From the NCBI GenBank assembly GCA_023387755.1, contig JAEWHO010000030.1:4830-68829 (forward strand): a DNA stretch of 64,000 nt, read 5' to 3'. Of this stretch, positions 19,746 to 29,016 are shown piece by piece. A model generated the notes under the pieces. The model did no database searches. It saw nothing but the letters and a program-made list of their open reading frames with translations, and was not told where the DNA came from. Positions within the stretch are counted from its first letter, which is position 1, and each line of letters opens with the position of its first letter. This DNA is from Actinomycetes bacterium. Lineage in GTDB: Bacteria; Actinomycetota; Actinomycetes; Actinomycetales; Actinomycetaceae. The translations under genes were made by a program, and so were the position numbers.

Positions 19746-20830
19746 CAGTCAACCTTCCTTTGTGCAAAAGCGTAGATTGCCGCCAGGACTGCAGCGATCA
19801 GAGCCATAACGATAGATACTGCTGAGGCCGGGCCGGCACCGGAGGGCGAGAGCTGGCCCATCATGGTGTTGTAGGCCATCATCATCGGGGTGTAGTCCGC
19901 CCCCATCCAGGTGTTCTGCGTGTACATCACCTGGGGTTCGTTGAAGAGCTGGATCGTGCCGATAATTGAGAGCAGCACCGCCAGGAGCGCTGCCGGGCGC
20001 AGCAGGGGGATTTTAATCTTGGTGATAACTTGCCAACCGGTAGCACCATCGATCCGGGCGGCTTCATATAGCTCGCTGGGAACAGAGTGGAGTGCGGCTA
20101 GGAAAATGAGCATGTTATAGCCGGTGAAGGTCCAGGTGGTCATATTGGCCATGGACGCCAAGATGATATTTCGGTCAAAGAAATTGACGTCGAATCCGAG
20201 CTGTTGCAGCCCATAGACGATGGGGCTCATCTGCGGGTTGTAGAGATACAGCCACACCATGGCGGCGATAATGCCGGGGATAGCGTAGGGAAGGAAGAAA
20301 CCCAACCGGTAGGCGCTAATCCTACGGATGAGGAGGGAATCCAGCAGCAGCGCCAAGGCCAGGGCTCCCAGGATCATCACCGGGATTTGGAAGGCACCGA
20401 AGAGGAGTACCCGGCCAATCCCCCGCCAGAAGCGGGCATTCATCACTACTTCTTCGTAGTTTTGCAACCCTACAAACTGTTCCACACTCTCCCCGCCACC
20501 GTACAGGCCGCCTCCCTTGGGCACGAGCTTGAAGAAGGAGCTGCGGATGGAAACGAGGATGGGGATGACAAAGCTGATAGTGAAGAAGATCGCGAAGGGC
20601 GCTAAGAAGGTCCACCCGAAGCGAGCTTCGCGCCGCCGACGAGCGCGGATTGACTTCTTATTCTGCTCGCTGGAAGCGGGCACATTTGCGGTACTACCGC
20701 TGGCGAGGTCCGTGGTAGCCGGCATCTGGGCGACCCCGGGCAGGTGGGCGGGGGTGTGGACGGCGCTGCCGTCCTCCCCAGCCTCTGCCTGCATCGGTTC
20801 ACCCGTGGGGGGTGTTGATCGTGATGTCAT
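19745..20830 (-). CDS. Sugar ABC transporter permease, MalF type
   Basis: Second permease of the CUT1 importer, 361 residues. About 75 disordered N-terminal residues rich in Ala, Pro, Thr and Ser precede RARRRREARFGW and the first membrane segment. The EAA loop is EAARIDGATGWQVITKIKIPLL. Six membrane helices are visible. The ATG follows a GGGAG site, and a hairpin lies between it and the binding-protein gene. The sugar is not identifiable from sequence. Confidence 0.93.
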   Translation of the reverse strand: MTSRSTPPTGEPMQAEAGEDGSAVHTPAHLPGVAQMPATTDLASGSTANVPASSEQNKKSIRARRRREARFGWTFLAPFAIFFTISFVIPILVSIRSSFFKLVPKGGGLYGGGESVEQFVGLQNYEEVVMNARFWRGIGRVLLFGAFQIPVMILGALALALLLDSLLIRRISAYRLGFFLPYAIPGIIAAMVWLYLYNPQMSPIVYGLQQLGFDVNFFDRNIILASMANMTTWTFTGYNMLIFLAALHSVPSELYEAARIDGATGWQVITKIKIPLLRPAALLAVLLSIIGTIQLFNEPQVMYTQNTWMGADYTPMMMAYNTMMGQLSPSGAGPASAVSIVMALIAAVLAAIYAFAQRKVD

Positions 20831-20855
20831 TGCGTGGGTGCTCCCCTCATCTAAC

Positions 20856-20876
20856 TGCGTGGGTTACTCCCACGCA
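20856..20876 (-). terminator. Hairpin between binding-protein and permease genes
   Basis: An 8-bp stem TGCGTGGG/CCCACGCA with a five-base loop just after the binding-protein stop codon. Such hairpins often stabilise or attenuate mRNA so that the binding protein is made in excess over the permeases. It lacks a T-run. Confidence 0.45.
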
Positions 20877-20893
20877 ATGATGGACGATCAGTA

Positions 20894-22237
20894 TTACTCG
20901 GCTACGCTGATTCCAGCAGCCTTCAAGGACTCGATGGCTTCCTTCTGAGCTGCTTCGAAGATGTCAGCCACCTTAGCGCTACCTTCCTTCACATTGCCAC
21001 CAATTTCGTTCATCTTGGTGCCAACAGCAGGCCAGGTAGGAGCGTAGGGGAAGTTCGGGTTCATGGCTTCGTTAGCCTTCATAAGCTCGGCGTAGACGTC
21101 CTGCCCGCCAAAGTTCTTCTTCCAGGCCTCCGGGGTTTCCCCCTTCTCGGTGTTAGTAGCAACAACCAGACCCTGCGATACCAGATCCTTCACCTGGGTG
21201 TTGTACCAGTTCGCGAATTCCACGGCTTCCTTGGGGTGGGCACAGCCCTTGATCACGCCGATACCGGAGCCACCGTCGGAACCGGTGGAGGGGGTGCCGG
21301 GGTTAAATTCGGGCAGCGGAGCAACCTGCCACTGTAAGCCAGCGTCACCAGCCTCCTTGGCGAGCTCATCCAGCATGAAGGCGGGTTCCCAACCGGCGGC
21401 AACAGTACCAATAATGGTGCCATCGAGCAGCTTGGCATTGAAATCATCGGACCAGCGGTCGATCTTCAGCATGAGATCGTTGTCAAGCATGTCCTGAACG
21501 ATGCCCGCCACCTTCTGCGAGGCCTCACCGTTCACATCCACCTTCCAGGCGTCGCTAGCGGCGTCAAACCAGGTACCGCCGGCGGCCGCAGCCAGACCGG
21601 ACATCCGGTACTGGGTTTCATCACCCTGCCAGGTATCGATGTACTTGCCAGCAGCCTTAGCCTTTTCAGCGGCGGCCTTCATCTCATCCCAGTTGGTGGG
21701 GGCGGTGATGCCGAGCTCATCAAAGGCGGCCTTATCGTAAACATAGATAAGGGGGCCGGTATCCTGGGGCAGACCGACGACGGCCTCGCCGAGCTTCATC
21801 ATGCCCATGGCGCCAGCGGAGTAGTTGCCCTCGTATTCCTTGGTGAATTCGGCGACGTCCATGAGGTCGCCCTTGACGAATTCGGAGGCCACCTCACCGT
21901 AACCGATCTGTGCCAAGCAGGGGGCGTTACCCGCCTTTACGGCCTGCTCAATCTTGGCGTAAGACTCCTGCGGCTTACCTTCGAACTTCTGGGATTTCAC
22001 CTGGATATTCGGGTGCTCCTCATTCCAGCGAGCAACCGATTCTTCCACCTTGACCATGCCATCGTTATCCGGCAGGCGGTGCCAGTATTCAATCTCAATC
22101 TTTTCGCCATCGGAAGCGCTTGGCGCCGCGGAATTCCCGCCTTCGGCCTTTCCGCCACCGCATCCCGCGAGCACGAGGGCCGCTGCTGCCAGCGCGCCCA
22201 CCATAGCCGGAGTCCGGCTGAATTTCTTGTCAGACAT
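20894..22237 (-). CDS. Sugar-binding lipoprotein of ABC transporter
   Basis: Extracellular solute-binding protein of 447 residues, family 1. The signal peptide ends in the lipobox LVLAGC (cysteine at about 26) and is followed by a Gly/Ser-rich linker. The mature protein shows IEYWHRLPDNDGMVKVEES, a typical first strand with aromatic residue, and WPAVGTKMNEIGGNVKEG near the C-terminus. It heads the operon with two permeases; GGAGAGG lies upstream of the ATG. The 250-base upstream gap should carry the operon promoter, but I recognise no operator. Confidence 0.93.
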   Translation of the reverse strand: MSDKKFSRTPAMVGALAAAALVLAGCGGGKAEGGNSAAPSASDGEKIEIEYWHRLPDNDGMVKVEESVARWNEEHPNIQVKSQKFEGKPQESYAKIEQAVKAGNAPCLAQIGYGEVASEFVKGDLMDVAEFTKEYEGNYSAGAMGMMKLGEAVVGLPQDTGPLIYVYDKAAFDELGITAPTNWDEMKAAAEKAKAAGKYIDTWQGDETQYRMSGLAAAAGGTWFDAASDAWKVDVNGEASQKVAGIVQDMLDNDLMLKIDRWSDDFNAKLLDGTIIGTVAAGWEPAFMLDELAKEAGDAGLQWQVAPLPEFNPGTPSTGSDGGSGIGVIKGCAHPKEAVEFANWYNTQVKDLVSQGLVVATNTEKGETPEAWKKNFGGQDVYAELMKANEAMNPNFPYAPTWPAVGTKMNEIGGNVKEGSAKVADIFEAAQKEAIESLKAAGISVAE

Positions 22238-22473
22238 CTCGTCGACCTCTCCGTCGATCCTCGTTGTGAGTCGCGCGGTTTTGCGCGCTTTCTATGAGCG
22301 ACATGCGTGGCATCTCGCCTTGTACCACCATCTTACGAAAGATTGTGCGCGTTTCCTAGTTATGTTTGATATCAATTCGGCCGCAATCTACCACAACCGA
22401 ACATCTACGGTGGTTTGCGCGCGTATTCTCGCCGTAAACCAACACCCGTCATTCGACGCTGGACGACGCAAAC

Positions 22474-22479
22474 TAAGCT
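22474..22479 (+). promoter_or_regulatory. Leaderless -10 box for exonuclease III gene
   Basis: TAAGCT ends six bases before the ATG of the exonuclease gene. The six bases between read GGAGCC, which could also act as a very close ribosome binding site, so leaderless start is likely but not sole explanation. Confidence 0.45.
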
Positions 22480-22485
22480 GGAGCC

Positions 22486-23283
22486 ATGAAAATCGCTACC
22501 TGGAACGTCAACTCCATCCGCACCCGCATCAACCGCGTTATCGCCTTCCTAGAACGCGAACAGGTAGATGCGCTTGCAATTCAGGAGCTGAAATGCCGCG
22601 AACATCAGTTCCCCTTCGAGGCCTTCACGCAGGCCGGCTATGAAGTCGCGATGGTCGGCTACAACCAGTGGAATGGGGTCGCAATTGCCTCGCGGATCGG
22701 CCTAACAGCCGCCGACCCCGGATTTCCTGGCATGCCCGGGTGGGGCGATGGAGCCGAGAGTGAAGCCCGGGCGCTATCCGCCGTCGTCGGGAATGACGAT
22801 AGCGGGAAGGTGGAGATCTGGAGCCTATATGTACCCAACGGCCGCGAACTCGATCACCCGCACTACACCTATAAATTGCAGTGGCTGGCGGCGTTAAAAG
22901 AATATATGGCGCAGCGGGTGGACGCTGACCCGCAAGCAAAGATTGCCCTCATGGGTGATTGGAATGTGGCACCGCTCGATGAGGACGTGTGGTCGATGGA
23001 GTTCTTTGCCGGCAAAACCCACGTCAGCGCCCCCGAGCGGGCGGCTTTTAATGCTTTTGGGGAAGCCGGGTTCACCGAGGTGACGCGCCCGCACGTCACG
23101 CAGTACACGTACTGGGATTACCAGCAGCTACGCTTTCCACGCAACGAGGGGATGCGGATCGACTTTGTCCAGTGCTCGCCAGCCCTCACCCCGCTGGTGA
23201 CGACCGCGCGGATTGACCGAGATGAACGCAAGGGCAAGGGCGCATCCGACCATGTGCCCGTGATTGTAGAGCTAGAGTTTTAG
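22486..23283 (+). CDS. xth: Exodeoxyribonuclease III (AP endonuclease)
   Basis: Base-excision repair enzyme that cuts at abasic sites and trims 3' ends. The 265-residue protein begins KIATWNVNSIRTR, the metal-site start of the family, and continues with LAIQELKC (catalytic glutamate), SLYVPNGRE, LMGDWNVAP (Asp and Asn) and the terminal GASDHVPV with the Asp-His pair. Length and motif order are normal. It stands between two minus-strand genes and is monocistronic. Confidence 0.95.
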   Translation: MKIATWNVNSIRTRINRVIAFLEREQVDALAIQELKCREHQFPFEAFTQAGYEVAMVGYNQWNGVAIASRIGLTAADPGFPGMPGWGDGAESEARALSAVVGNDDSGKVEIWSLYVPNGRELDHPHYTYKLQWLAALKEYMAQRVDADPQAKIALMGDWNVAPLDEDVWSMEFFAGKTHVSAPERAAFNAFGEAGFTEVTRPHVTQYTYWDYQQLRFPRNEGMRIDFVQCSPALTPLVTTARIDRDERKGKGASDHVPVIVELEF

Positions 23284-23288
23284 GCTCA

Positions 23289-24143
23289 CTAGCGGTTATC
23301 GACGAATTCGCAGATACGGGTGTTAAGGTCCGTCCACTTGGCGTGGTGCTCCTTGTTATAGGGTTCAGCCCCTAGGAATGCCGCCCCGACGCCGCGCTTC
23401 GGATCGACCCACGCGAAGGAGCCGGACGCACCAAAATGCCCGAAGGTTTCAGGACTGTGTGCGGGCGAAAGCCAGTGAGGATCCTTATGGGCGTGGATCT
23501 CGAAGCCGAGGCCCCAGGCATTTTCTTTATGCCGCCCGTAACTGGGTACGACGCCGTCGAGCCCAGGGAATTGGATCGAGGTGGCGGCGCGGAAACTCTC
23601 TGGTGAGACGAGGGTTGGCCGCATCCATTCGCGCACCAGTTCCGCGAGCGCCCGGGCGGTCCCATGAGCCCCGTAGGCCGGCGACCCGGTGAAGATGAGG
23701 TCGGCAATCCCGAGCGGGGTAAGCACCTGTTCATCCACCCAGGTTTGGATGTCGATGCCGGTTTCCTCCTCGAACCGCTCCCCCATCACTTCGATCCCCA
23801 CATTGGAGTAGACGCGGTGGCGTTCGGGCCGCTGCGCCGGGTAGCCGGCTTCGAAGGGCAGGCCGGACGCGTGGGACATCAAATGCCGGATCGTCGCCCC
23901 GGGAGCGCGGGGCCCGGCGGGGGCGTCGAGGTCGAGTAGATGCCGGTCGACGGCGATCATCGCCGCGTAGACGGCGAGCGGTTTGGTCACGGACGCGAAC
24001 GGGTAGTCAGTGGTGGTGACCCCTTCTTCATGGAGGATGCCCTCAGCGTCGACGACGACCAGGCCGCAGTCGAAACTCCACTCGCCCAGGATCGAGATGG
24101 CGGGCTCGGCGGATGCTGCGGCGGGCTGGGATGGGTGCGTCAT
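23289..24143 (-). CDS. Serine hydrolase, beta-lactamase/class C family
   Basis: Penicillin-binding-like hydrolase of 284 residues. The serine nucleophile motif SVTK (SxxK) is in FASVTKPLAVY near residue 50, YSN is in HRVYSNVG, and the third motif is represented by HFGASGS. No signal peptide is visible, so it is likely cytoplasmic and acts on esters or peptides rather than as a secreted beta-lactamase. It is shorter than typical class C enzymes. A TAGGAT box six bases before the ATG suggests a leaderless transcript. The substrate is unknown. Confidence 0.82.
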   Translation of the reverse strand: MTHPSQPAAASAEPAISILGEWSFDCGLVVVDAEGILHEEGVTTTDYPFASVTKPLAVYAAMIAVDRHLLDLDAPAGPRAPGATIRHLMSHASGLPFEAGYPAQRPERHRVYSNVGIEVMGERFEEETGIDIQTWVDEQVLTPLGIADLIFTGSPAYGAHGTARALAELVREWMRPTLVSPESFRAATSIQFPGLDGVVPSYGRHKENAWGLGFEIHAHKDPHWLSPAHSPETFGHFGASGSFAWVDPKRGVGAAFLGAEPYNKEHHAKWTDLNTRICEFVDNR

Positions 24144-24149
24144 GCACCT

Positions 24150-24155
24150 ATCCTA
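24150..24155 (-). promoter_or_regulatory. Leaderless -10 box for serine hydrolase gene
   Basis: TAGGAT on the minus strand, six bases before the ATG. It lies next to the clpB terminator, leaving little room for a 5' leader. Confidence 0.5.
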
Positions 24156-24159
24156 AACA

Positions 24160-24187
24160 GCTCGGCCCTACCGAAGCAGGGCCGAGC
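24160..24187 (-). terminator. Terminator after clpB
   Basis: Arms GCTCGGCCCT and AGGGCCGAGC with an eight-base loop, starting five bases after the clpB stop on the minus strand. Confidence 0.75.
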
Positions 24188-24192
24188 AGCCG

Positions 24193-26787
24193 TTAGGCGC
24201 GCTGGAGGGTGAGCCCATCCTCGGCGCGTTCGACAGCCACCGTATCGCCGTCGTCAACCTCTCCCCCAATAATCATGCGGGCCAGAGCGTCACCGATTTG
24301 CTGCTGCACCAGGCGGCGCAGCGGGCGGGCGCCGTAGGCCGGATCGTAACCGGCTTCGGCCAGCCAAGCGCGGGCGTCATCGCTGACCTCCAGGCGAATC
24401 CGGCGGGCGCGCAAACGTTGCGCCATCGCCGCCACTTGCAGATCAACAATCCGCGCCAGTTCGGTTTGGCTGAGCGGATCGAAGATCAGCACTTCATCCA
24501 GGCGGTTGAGGAATTCGGGTTTGAACGCCTGCCGTACCGCGGCCATGACGGCCTCGTGTTTGGCGGCGGCGTCGAGCTCCTCAGAGACGAGGAACTGGGA
24601 GCCGAGGTTCGAGGTGAGCACCAAGATGGTATTGCGGAAGTCCACGGTGCGGCCCTGCCCGTCGGTCAGGCGGCCGTCGTCGAGCACCTGCAGGAGGATA
24701 TCGAAGACCTCGGGATGGGCTTTTTCCACCTCGTCCAGGAGTACGACCGAGTAGGGACGGCGGCGCACAGCCTCGGTCAGCTGCCCGCCTTCGTCATACC
24801 CGACGTACCCGGGAGGTGCCCCGACCAGGCGGGAGACCGAATGCTTCTCCGAGTATTCGCTCATATCGATCCGCACGATGGCGTGCTCATCATCGAAGAG
24901 GAAATCGGCCAGGGACTTAGCCAGTTCCGTCTTCCCCACCCCGGTGGGGCCGAGGAAGAGGAAAGAGCCAGTAGGCCGATTCGGGTCCGCTACTCCTGCC
25001 CGCGAGCGCCGCACCGCATCGGAGACGGCCTGCACGGCCTTGTGCTGGCCGATCAGGCGTTCGCCAATGATCGTTTCCATGCTCAGCAGCTTTTCCATCT
25101 CCCCCTGCAGCAGCCGCCCAGTGGGGATACCGGTCCACGATTCTACGACTTCCGCCACTTCACCCGGCCCGACTTTCTCAGCGATCATCGGGGCCTGCTC
25201 GGTGGGTGCGTCGGCTTCTTCGGCTTCTGCCTGGGCGATCTCCCGCTCAACCGCGGGGATCTCGCCATTTTGCAGCCGGCCAGCTTCTTCCCACCGGCCC
25301 TCACGCATGGCCACATCCAACTGGGTGCGCAACTCGTCGAGCTGCACGCGCAGATCCCCCACCCGGTTGCGGCCAGCTTTCTCAGCCTCCCACCGGGCGG
25401 TCAACGCCCGCAGCTCCTCGGAGCGGTCGGCCAGTTCGGCCCGCACCTTCTCCAGCTGCGCCGCCGTCGTGGCGTCAGTGTTATCCGGATCGGACTCGGT
25501 TAAATACGACTCTTCCATACGCAAGCGGTCCACCTGCCGGGTGAGCACGTCAATCTCCACCGGGGAGGAATCTAGTTCCATTCGCAGCCGGGAGGCGGCC
25601 TCGTCGATCAGGTCAATGGCCTTATCGGGCAGTTGCCGCCCGCTGATATAGCGGTCAGACAGCTCCGCGGCTGCCACGAGTGCGCCGTCGGAAATCGTCA
25701 CTTTATGGTGGGCCTCGTACTTCGGCGCGATCCCACGCAGAATCGCAACGGTATCCTCCACACTCGGCTCACCCACAAAGACCTGCTGGAAACGGCGCTC
25801 CAGGGCGGGATCTTTTTCGATATTTTCGCGGTATTCGTCCAGGGTGGTGGCCCCGACCATCCGCAGTTCCCCGCGCGCAAGCATAGGTTTGAGCATATTG
25901 CCGGCGTCCATCGCACCCTCGGAGCCGCCGCCCGCACCCACCATGGTGTGGAGCTCGTCGATAAAAGTAATAACCTCGCCGTCGGCGCCCTTAATCTCGT
26001 TCAGGACAGCCTTGAGGCGTTCCTCGAACTCCCCGCGGTATTTAGCGCCGGCCACCATGGCGGATAGATCCAGCGCGATGAGGCGTTTATTTTTCAGGGA
26101 TTCGGGGACGTCTCCGGCCACGATCCGTTGGGCTAGCCCTTCGACGACGGCGGTTTTCCCCACGCCGGGTTCCCCGATGAGTACCGGATTATTCTTAGTG
26201 CGCCGGGACAGTACCTGCACGACGCGGCGAATTTCGCTATCGCGGCCGATGACCGGATCGAGTTTGCCATCCCGAGCCACTTCGGTGAGGTCTCGCCCGT
26301 ACTTTTTGAGGGCCTCAAAGGTGCCCTCCGGGTTCGCGGAGGTTACCGGATTGGGGCGAAGCTGCGGCAGCACCTGTTCGAGACGGGCCGGATCCGCGCC
26401 CGCGCCAGCGAGTAACCGGCCGGCTTCGGAATCGCTGGCTGCCAGGGCCAGCAGGAGGTGTTCAGTAGAGACGTACTCGTCGCCCATCTGGCGGGCGCGT
26501 TCCCCGGCGTCGCTCAGAACGGTGAGAACTTCACGGGCGGTCTGTGGTTCGGCCACCGAACTCCCCGTGGAGGACGGCAGGGCGGTTAGGGCTCGCCGTA
26601 CCCGCGCACCGATTTCGGTACGGGAAGCACCGACGGCTTCGAGCAAGGAGAGGGCGATCCCTTCTTCTTGGTCGAGCAGGGCGTAAAGCAGGTGCAGGTT
26701 GGTGATCTGCGGATTACCCGCAGCCTGCGCGGTTTGCAGGGCAGCCGCAATCGTTTCTTGCGACCGAGTGGTGTAGCGATCGTTCAT
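24193..26787 (-). CDS. clpB: ATP-dependent disaggregase ClpB
   Basis: Hexameric AAA+ chaperone that, with DnaK, resolubilises aggregated proteins after heat stress. The 864-residue protein has the N domain ([16 protein letters not shown]), the first AAA domain with Walker A GEPGVGKT at 205-212, a coiled-coil M domain in the middle (about 400-520), and the second AAA domain with [12 protein letters not shown] and the Arg-rich [11 protein letters not shown] region. AAGGA precedes the ATG. An HspR operator lies 89-109 bases upstream, and the gene's likely regulator hspR is in the same window, so it belongs to the HspR heat-shock regulon. Confidence 0.98.
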   Translation of the reverse strand: MNDRYTTRSQETIAAALQTAQAAGNPQITNLHLLYALLDQEEGIALSLLEAVGASRTEIGARVRRALTALPSSTGSSVAEPQTAREVLTVLSDAGERARQMGDEYVSTEHLLLALAASDSEAGRLLAGAGADPARLEQVLPQLRPNPVTSANPEGTFEALKKYGRDLTEVARDGKLDPVIGRDSEIRRVVQVLSRRTKNNPVLIGEPGVGKTAVVEGLAQRIVAGDVPESLKNKRLIALDLSAMVAGAKYRGEFEERLKAVLNEIKGADGEVITFIDELHTMVGAGGGSEGAMDAGNMLKPMLARGELRMVGATTLDEYRENIEKDPALERRFQQVFVGEPSVEDTVAILRGIAPKYEAHHKVTISDGALVAAAELSDRYISGRQLPDKAIDLIDEAASRLRMELDSSPVEIDVLTRQVDRLRMEESYLTESDPDNTDATTAAQLEKVRAELADRSEELRALTARWEAEKAGRNRVGDLRVQLDELRTQLDVAMREGRWEEAGRLQNGEIPAVEREIAQAEAEEADAPTEQAPMIAEKVGPGEVAEVVESWTGIPTGRLLQGEMEKLLSMETIIGERLIGQHKAVQAVSDAVRRSRAGVADPNRPTGSFLFLGPTGVGKTELAKSLADFLFDDEHAIVRIDMSEYSEKHSVSRLVGAPPGYVGYDEGGQLTEAVRRRPYSVVLLDEVEKAHPEVFDILLQVLDDGRLTDGQGRTVDFRNTILVLTSNLGSQFLVSEELDAAAKHEAVMAAVRQAFKPEFLNRLDEVLIFDPLSQTELARIVDLQVAAMAQRLRARRIRLEVSDDARAWLAEAGYDPAYGARPLRRLVQQQIGDALARMIIGGEVDDGDTVAVERAEDGLTLQRA

Positions 26788-26875
26788 GCAGAGTCCTTAA
26801 AGTATGGTCCGCAACGGCGGGCGTGGTTCAGTATCTGCTTCCTTCAACACCACTACACGCAGTTATATTCCCAAA

Positions 26876-26896
26876 GTTGAGCTTAGGTGACTCAAC
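26876..26896. promoter_or_regulatory. HspR operator (HAIR) upstream of clpB
   Basis: GTTGAGC-N7-ACTCAAC matches the HAIR consensus CTTGAGT-N7-ACTCAAG at most positions and keeps the seven-base spacer. Two more copies precede dnaK. Binding by HspR would repress clpB without heat stress. Confidence 0.8.
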
Positions 26897-26904
26897 CTAT
26901 GGTT

Positions 26905-28818
26905 TTAAGCGGCTTTTGCCTGCTCCGTCATTGTCGGCACGGCCTCAACCAGGGTGGCAGGCTCCGTTTCGAGTGCAATCTCGCGTTGCCCGGGCCGCAT
27001 AGCCCTTAGCGCCCACAGAATACACGCGAGGTCTACCAATTCCTGGGACGCCGCCCCCACGATCGCGGGCAGGTATCCGGCTACCGCCACTGCCATCAAC
27101 CCCAGCGACATCGCCACGCCAATCCCGATGGCCTGCAACGCCACCCGGGTGGTGTGCCGCCCAATACTGACAGCCACCGCGGCCCGGTGCACATCCTCTT
27201 TCATAATGACGACGTCGGCGCTTTCCGAGGCGGCGGAAGCGCCGCGTGCTCCCATGGCCACGCCCACATCGGCTGCCGCCAATACGGGCGCATCATTAAC
27301 GCCGTCGCCCACCATCATGACGGGGTGGGCCTCAGTCTGCTGCACGATCCGCAGTTTGTCTTCCGGCAACAGTCCGCTTTGTACTGACGTGATCCCCACC
27401 TGTTCAGCAATCGGCGCTGCCCCGGCAGCACCATCCCCGGTCAGCATCATTACCTCACGCACACTCAGCCGATGCAGGTCACTCACGGTACTGGCAGCCT
27501 CGGGCCGGACTGTGTCCGCAATAGCGATAGCGCCGGCATAGTGGTCATCGGCTAGGACGTGTACCAGGCTGGCACCGGCGGGAGCCGGAATGGCGCCCGC
27601 CGCGGCGTCGTCGTACTTCCCCACTCGAATCCGCAACTGAGCCTGTTCCACCGTGCCTTCAACGCCCACAGCCGGGATTTCACTCACCCCGCACACCGAG
27701 TAGGTGGGCAGGCGGCGTTGGCGTGCGGCTGCCACGATGGCGGCGGCAAGCGGGTGAGTAGATAGGTTCTCGACGGCGGCGGCCCACGCGAGGAGGTCGT
27801 CAGCGTCGTACCCGGTGCTCGGAAGGATAGCGGTCACCTGGGGTTCGCCGCGGGTGAGGGTTCCAGTTTTGTCGAATGCCACCGTGCGGATGCGCGAGAG
27901 CCGCTCGATAGTGCCGCCGTCTTTGACGATAATGCCGCCGCGGGCGGCACGTGACATCCCACCCATAAACGCCACCGGCGCGGCGATAAGGAGCGGGCAG
28001 GGCGTAGCCACGACAAGCACCTGCGCGGCCCGCAGCGCCTCCCCACTCATCCACCAAGCAAAAGCTGCAATCACGAGCGCCGCCACCGTGAACGGAACCG
28101 CAATTTTGTCGGCCAAACGGACCATCGGGGAGCGGGATTCGGCGGCCTGTTTCACTAGCGCCATAATCTGCTGGTACTGCGAATCGGCGGCCCGCGCCGT
28201 CGCGCGTACCCGCACCGCTTGGGCACCGTTCACCGCGCCGGACATCACCGTATCCCCACGCACGCGCTCCACCGGTAGGGATTCACCGGTGAGGGACGAT
28301 TCATCCATGGAGGCAGCCGCATCGAGGAGTTCCCCATCGACCGGGACCACATCATTAGGCCGGATCATCAGGATTTGGCCGACCTCAACGTCCTCAACCG
28401 GCACGGTGCGGGTGGTGCCGTCCGCGGTGAGAAGGTGGGCTTCTCGCGGCGCGCGGGAGAGCAGCGCCGTCAATTCCCCGCGGGCCCGGCCGGCGGCGTA
28501 ATCCTCCAGCGCTTCCCCGCCGGACAGCATCAGGCAGACGACCAGCGCCGCCCAGTACTCCCCGACCGCCACGGTGGCCACAATCGCGACAATGGCGAGG
28601 ATGTCGATCCCCCACGCGCCCTCCATGAGGTCGCGCACCATCCCGCGGAATTGGTCGGCAGCGACGACGAGCGCGAATCCGCTCACCCAGACTTGGGCGG
28701 CACTCAGATTCCCGACGACGCTCCCCGGCCAGGCGAGTAGCAGGAAGCCGACCGCGGCCACGGCTAGGCACGCGATCACCCAGGGGTAGGAGCGCAGGGT
28801 GTTCCAAGCCTTTGTCAT
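26905..28818 (-). CDS. Heavy-metal translocating P-type ATPase
   Basis: P1B-type membrane pump of 637 residues. The transport-site motif is CPC within VATPCPLLIAAP; the phosphorylation site is DKTGTLT; HP locus STHPLA; hinge MVGDGVNDAPVLA; and the actuator TGES is in SLTGESLPVE. There is no N-terminal metal-binding CxxC domain. The last membrane region reads GAASQELVDLACILWALR, unlike the HEGxT motif of cadmium/zinc pumps, so the metal is uncertain. The gene is transcribed alone; a 19-bp-arm palindrome lies 42 bases upstream. Export of a divalent or soft metal is likely. Confidence 0.9.
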   Translation of the reverse strand: MTKAWNTLRSYPWVIACLAVAAVGFLLLAWPGSVVGNLSAAQVWVSGFALVVAADQFRGMVRDLMEGAWGIDILAIVAIVATVAVGEYWAALVVCLMLSGGEALEDYAAGRARGELTALLSRAPREAHLLTADGTTRTVPVEDVEVGQILMIRPNDVVPVDGELLDAAASMDESSLTGESLPVERVRGDTVMSGAVNGAQAVRVRATARAADSQYQQIMALVKQAAESRSPMVRLADKIAVPFTVAALVIAAFAWWMSGEALRAAQVLVVATPCPLLIAAPVAFMGGMSRAARGGIIVKDGGTIERLSRIRTVAFDKTGTLTRGEPQVTAILPSTGYDADDLLAWAAAVENLSTHPLAAAIVAAARQRRLPTYSVCGVSEIPAVGVEGTVEQAQLRIRVGKYDDAAAGAIPAPAGASLVHVLADDHYAGAIAIADTVRPEAASTVSDLHRLSVREVMMLTGDGAAGAAPIAEQVGITSVQSGLLPEDKLRIVQQTEAHPVMMVGDGVNDAPVLAAADVGVAMGARGASAASESADVVIMKEDVHRAAVAVSIGRHTTRVALQAIGIGVAMSLGLMAVAVAGYLPAIVGAASQELVDLACILWALRAMRPGQREIALETEPATLVEAVPTMTEQAKAA

Positions 28819-28859
28819 ACCCCTACTGTGCGCTTACACAGCGTCCCTCACAACCTTGC

Positions 28860-28905
28860 TAAGCCTGCCCTTTTCCGCATGGTTACGCGGAAAAGGGCAG
28901 GCTTA
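28860..28905. repeat. Intergenic palindrome, copy 2 (19-bp arms)
   Basis: A perfect inverted repeat with 19-base arms (TAAGCCTGCCC then TTTTCCGC, and its complement) around the 8-base loop ATGGTTAC. The inner 24 bases match the palindrome at 3852-3879 apart from two loop bases. It lies between the amidase stop and the P-type ATPase start, and could be a terminator, an operator, or a repeat family member. No T-run follows. Confidence 0.75.
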
Positions 28906-29016
28906 CCTGGCTGGTTCCTGGGCTGGTTACCCTTACCTTGGCAGCGGCGGGCCAACAGCAGGGGGCGCTAGCGGGAGGCGTGCGTTGGGGCATGCAGCGT
29001 TGGGAGCATACCGGCG

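Noticed and set aside
24298..25503. Open frame opposite clpB
   Set aside because: Antisense shadow of a strongly conserved gene, without signals of its own.
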